This document shows positions 63,160-64,000 of a stretch of 64,000 nt of DNA, one piece after another (positions within the stretch are counted from its first letter, which is position 1; each line of letters begins with the position of its first letter). The notes below the pieces were generated by a model. The model was not told the DNA's origin, did no database searches, and saw nothing but the letters and a program-made list of their open reading frames with translations. A program made the position numbers and the translations under genes. Source of the DNA: Hallerella sp964587155 (GTDB taxonomy: Bacteria; Fibrobacterota; Fibrobacteria; Fibrobacterales; Fibrobacteraceae). The DNA lies in the NCBI GenBank assembly GCA_964587155.1, contig CAZPKF010000007.1, positions 65,658 to 129,657 on the forward strand, given 5' to 3'.

Positions 63160-64000
63160 ATGAAACGATACCTATTCACAGCCCTCGCCCTTTCCGCCTT
63201 CATCGGCTTCGCTTCCGCGAAGCTGGTCTGTACGGAGAGCGAGTACAAGGGCCGCACCATCAAGAAGTGCAATGTTGTCGCACAGGATAAAGAAGAGTTG
63301 ATCGAGCTTATTCAGCAGGAACTTTCGGCGACTCCGGCAGGAAAAGTCGTGGACCTGAATTTTATTGACGTGTCGAAAATTACGGATATGCAAGGTCTTT
63401 TTAACACAATCGATCTGCGATATCGGGTAGACATCAGCAAGTGGGACGTCAGCAACGTGACGGATATGAGCGGGATGTTCAAAAATTCCAGCTTCAACGG
63501 CGACATCAGCAAGTGGGACGTAAGCAACGTGACGGATATGGGCGGGATGTTCAAAAATTCCCGCTTCAACGGCGACATCAGCAAGTGGGACGTAAGCAAC
63601 GTGAGGGATATGAGCTGGATGTTCCTCGCATCCTCATTCAACGGCGACATCAGCAAGTGGGACGTAAGCAACGTGACGGATATGAGCGGAATGTTCGGGG
63701 CATTAGACTTCGTGTGTGACATCTCCGAATCCTCATTCGACGGCGACATCAGCAAGTGGGACGTCAGCAACGTGACGGATATGAGTGAAATGTTCTTCCA
63801 TTCCTCATTCACCGGCGACATCAGCAAGTGGGACGTCAGCAACGTGAGGAGTATGAGCGGGATGTTCTCCGAATCCTCATTCAACGGCGACATCAGCAAG
63901 TGGGACGTCAGCAACGTGAGGGATATGAGCTCGATGTTCTCCTTCTCCTCATTCACCGGCGACATCTCCAAGTGGTGTGCGAAAAATCGCCAAGAAGCTT
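63160..64000 (+). CDS. DUF285 (BspA-like) repeat protein, cut by window end
   Basis: At least 280 residues, open at the window end. A signal peptide (KRYLFTALALSAFIGFASAK) and a short Cys-containing leader (TIKKCNVVAQDKEELIELIQ) precede eight near-identical 24-residue repeats of the form DISKWDVSNVTDMSGMF followed by SSFNG. These are DUF285 repeats, found in surface proteins of Fibrobacter and Mycoplasma and related to leucine-rich repeats in BspA. The sequence is more GC-rich and repetitive than its neighbours. It starts 5 nt after the ankyrin gene, with GGGAG about 11 nt upstream. Confidence 0.85.
   Translation, partial: MKRYLFTALALSAFIGFASAKLVCTESEYKGRTIKKCNVVAQDKEELIELIQQELSATPAGKVVDLNFIDVSKITDMQGLFNTIDLRYRVDISKWDVSNVTDMSGMFKNSSFNGDISKWDVSNVTDMGGMFKNSRFNGDISKWDVSNVRDMSWMFLASSFNGDISKWDVSNVTDMSGMFGALDFVCDISESSFDGDISKWDVSNVTDMSEMFFHSSFTGDISKWDVSNVRSMSGMFSESSFNGDISKWDVSNVRDMSSMFSFSSFTGDISKWCAKNRQEA
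63430..64000 (+). repeat. 72-nt tandem repeat inside the DUF285 gene
   Basis: Units begin at 63430, 63502, 63574, 63646, 63745, 63817, 63889 and 63961. Spacing is exactly 72 nt except for one 99-nt unit (63646-63744) that carries a 27-nt in-frame insertion. GACATCAGCAAGTGGGACGT recurs almost unchanged at the head of seven units. Confidence 0.9.

Noticed and set aside
63312..63971. Regular repeats at the right end as a possible CRISPR array
   Set aside because: The 72-nt units are in-frame DUF285 codons without unique spacers between short repeats.

Overview
The window reads as a chromosomal segment of a Fibrobacter species (Fibrobacterota), probably close to F. succinogenes. Three markers point there: a fibro-slime domain protein, a lipoprotein carrying the Fibrobacter major paralogous domain with Ser-rich linkers, and a DUF285 (WDVSNVTDM) repeat protein. 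DUF6941, PEGA, LPP20-like and PorV/PorQ-like envelope proteins fit. The DNA is moderately AT-rich and very compact, with many 1-8 nt gene overlaps. I see no transposase, prophage, integrase, CRISPR array or rRNA. One tRNA gene is present.

Layout. 1-432 is a leader with a decayed gene remnant and a structured 5' UTR. 433-6143 is a seven-gene housekeeping run: rpsB, tsf, pyrH, frr, uppS, cdsA, dxr. Facing it are nnrD, ispD and a paralogous lipoprotein (6153-8611). 8652-17156 holds an oxidoreductase, a prepilin peptidase, a 1767-residue repeat lipoprotein with a DUF6941 partner, a phosphopantetheinyl transferase and a small lipoprotein. tRNA-Val(GAC) with its promoter and terminator lies at 17209-17356. 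17433-20963 is a four-gene envelope operon on the minus strand, followed by dinB-uvrC and an outer-membrane protein. 25359-29575 holds an inositol-phosphatase-like enzyme, a sodium symporter, a LytTR regulator and a diguanylate cyclase candidate. 29572-36498 is rich in envelope genes (PorV-like, propeller protein, LolA-like, beta barrel, OpgC-like, PEGA). 36929-41290 is a large fibro-slime adhesin-type protein. 41570-45637 is a DUF4011-type helicase/nuclease homologue whose ATPase motifs are all degenerate. 45922-50543 holds gluQ, a FecR protein, a small conserved protein, ybeY and a CNNM/CorC protein. 50722-53722 is pflB-pflA. 54071-57951 holds a YebC protein, an amidase, smpB, an HU/IHF protein and obgE. 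58094-64000 is an operon-like run of four secreted or membrane proteins (SPOR, two-TM, ankyrin, DUF285), the last cut by the window end.

How it works together. The first block covers translation, UMP synthesis, ribosome recycling and the isoprenoid/phospholipid supply for the envelope; dxr and ispD are consecutive-stage MEP-pathway enzymes on facing strands. Most other genes build, export to, or decorate the cell surface, as expected for a bacterium that attaches to plant fibre. pflB-pflA fits an anaerobic fermenter.

Most notable observations. (1) A TAnnTT box sits 5-7 nt before the ATG of twelve genes, which suggests widespread leaderless transcription with a Bacteroidota-like -10/-7 element. 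(2) A dispersed intergenic repeat occurs in three copies, one inverted. (3) The DUF4011 helicase homologue appears to be a full-length pseudo-enzyme. (4) Two homopolymer tracts could support phase variation, T11 in a promoter spacer and C8 in the amidase gene. (5) The rpsB leader can fold into a nested hairpin.
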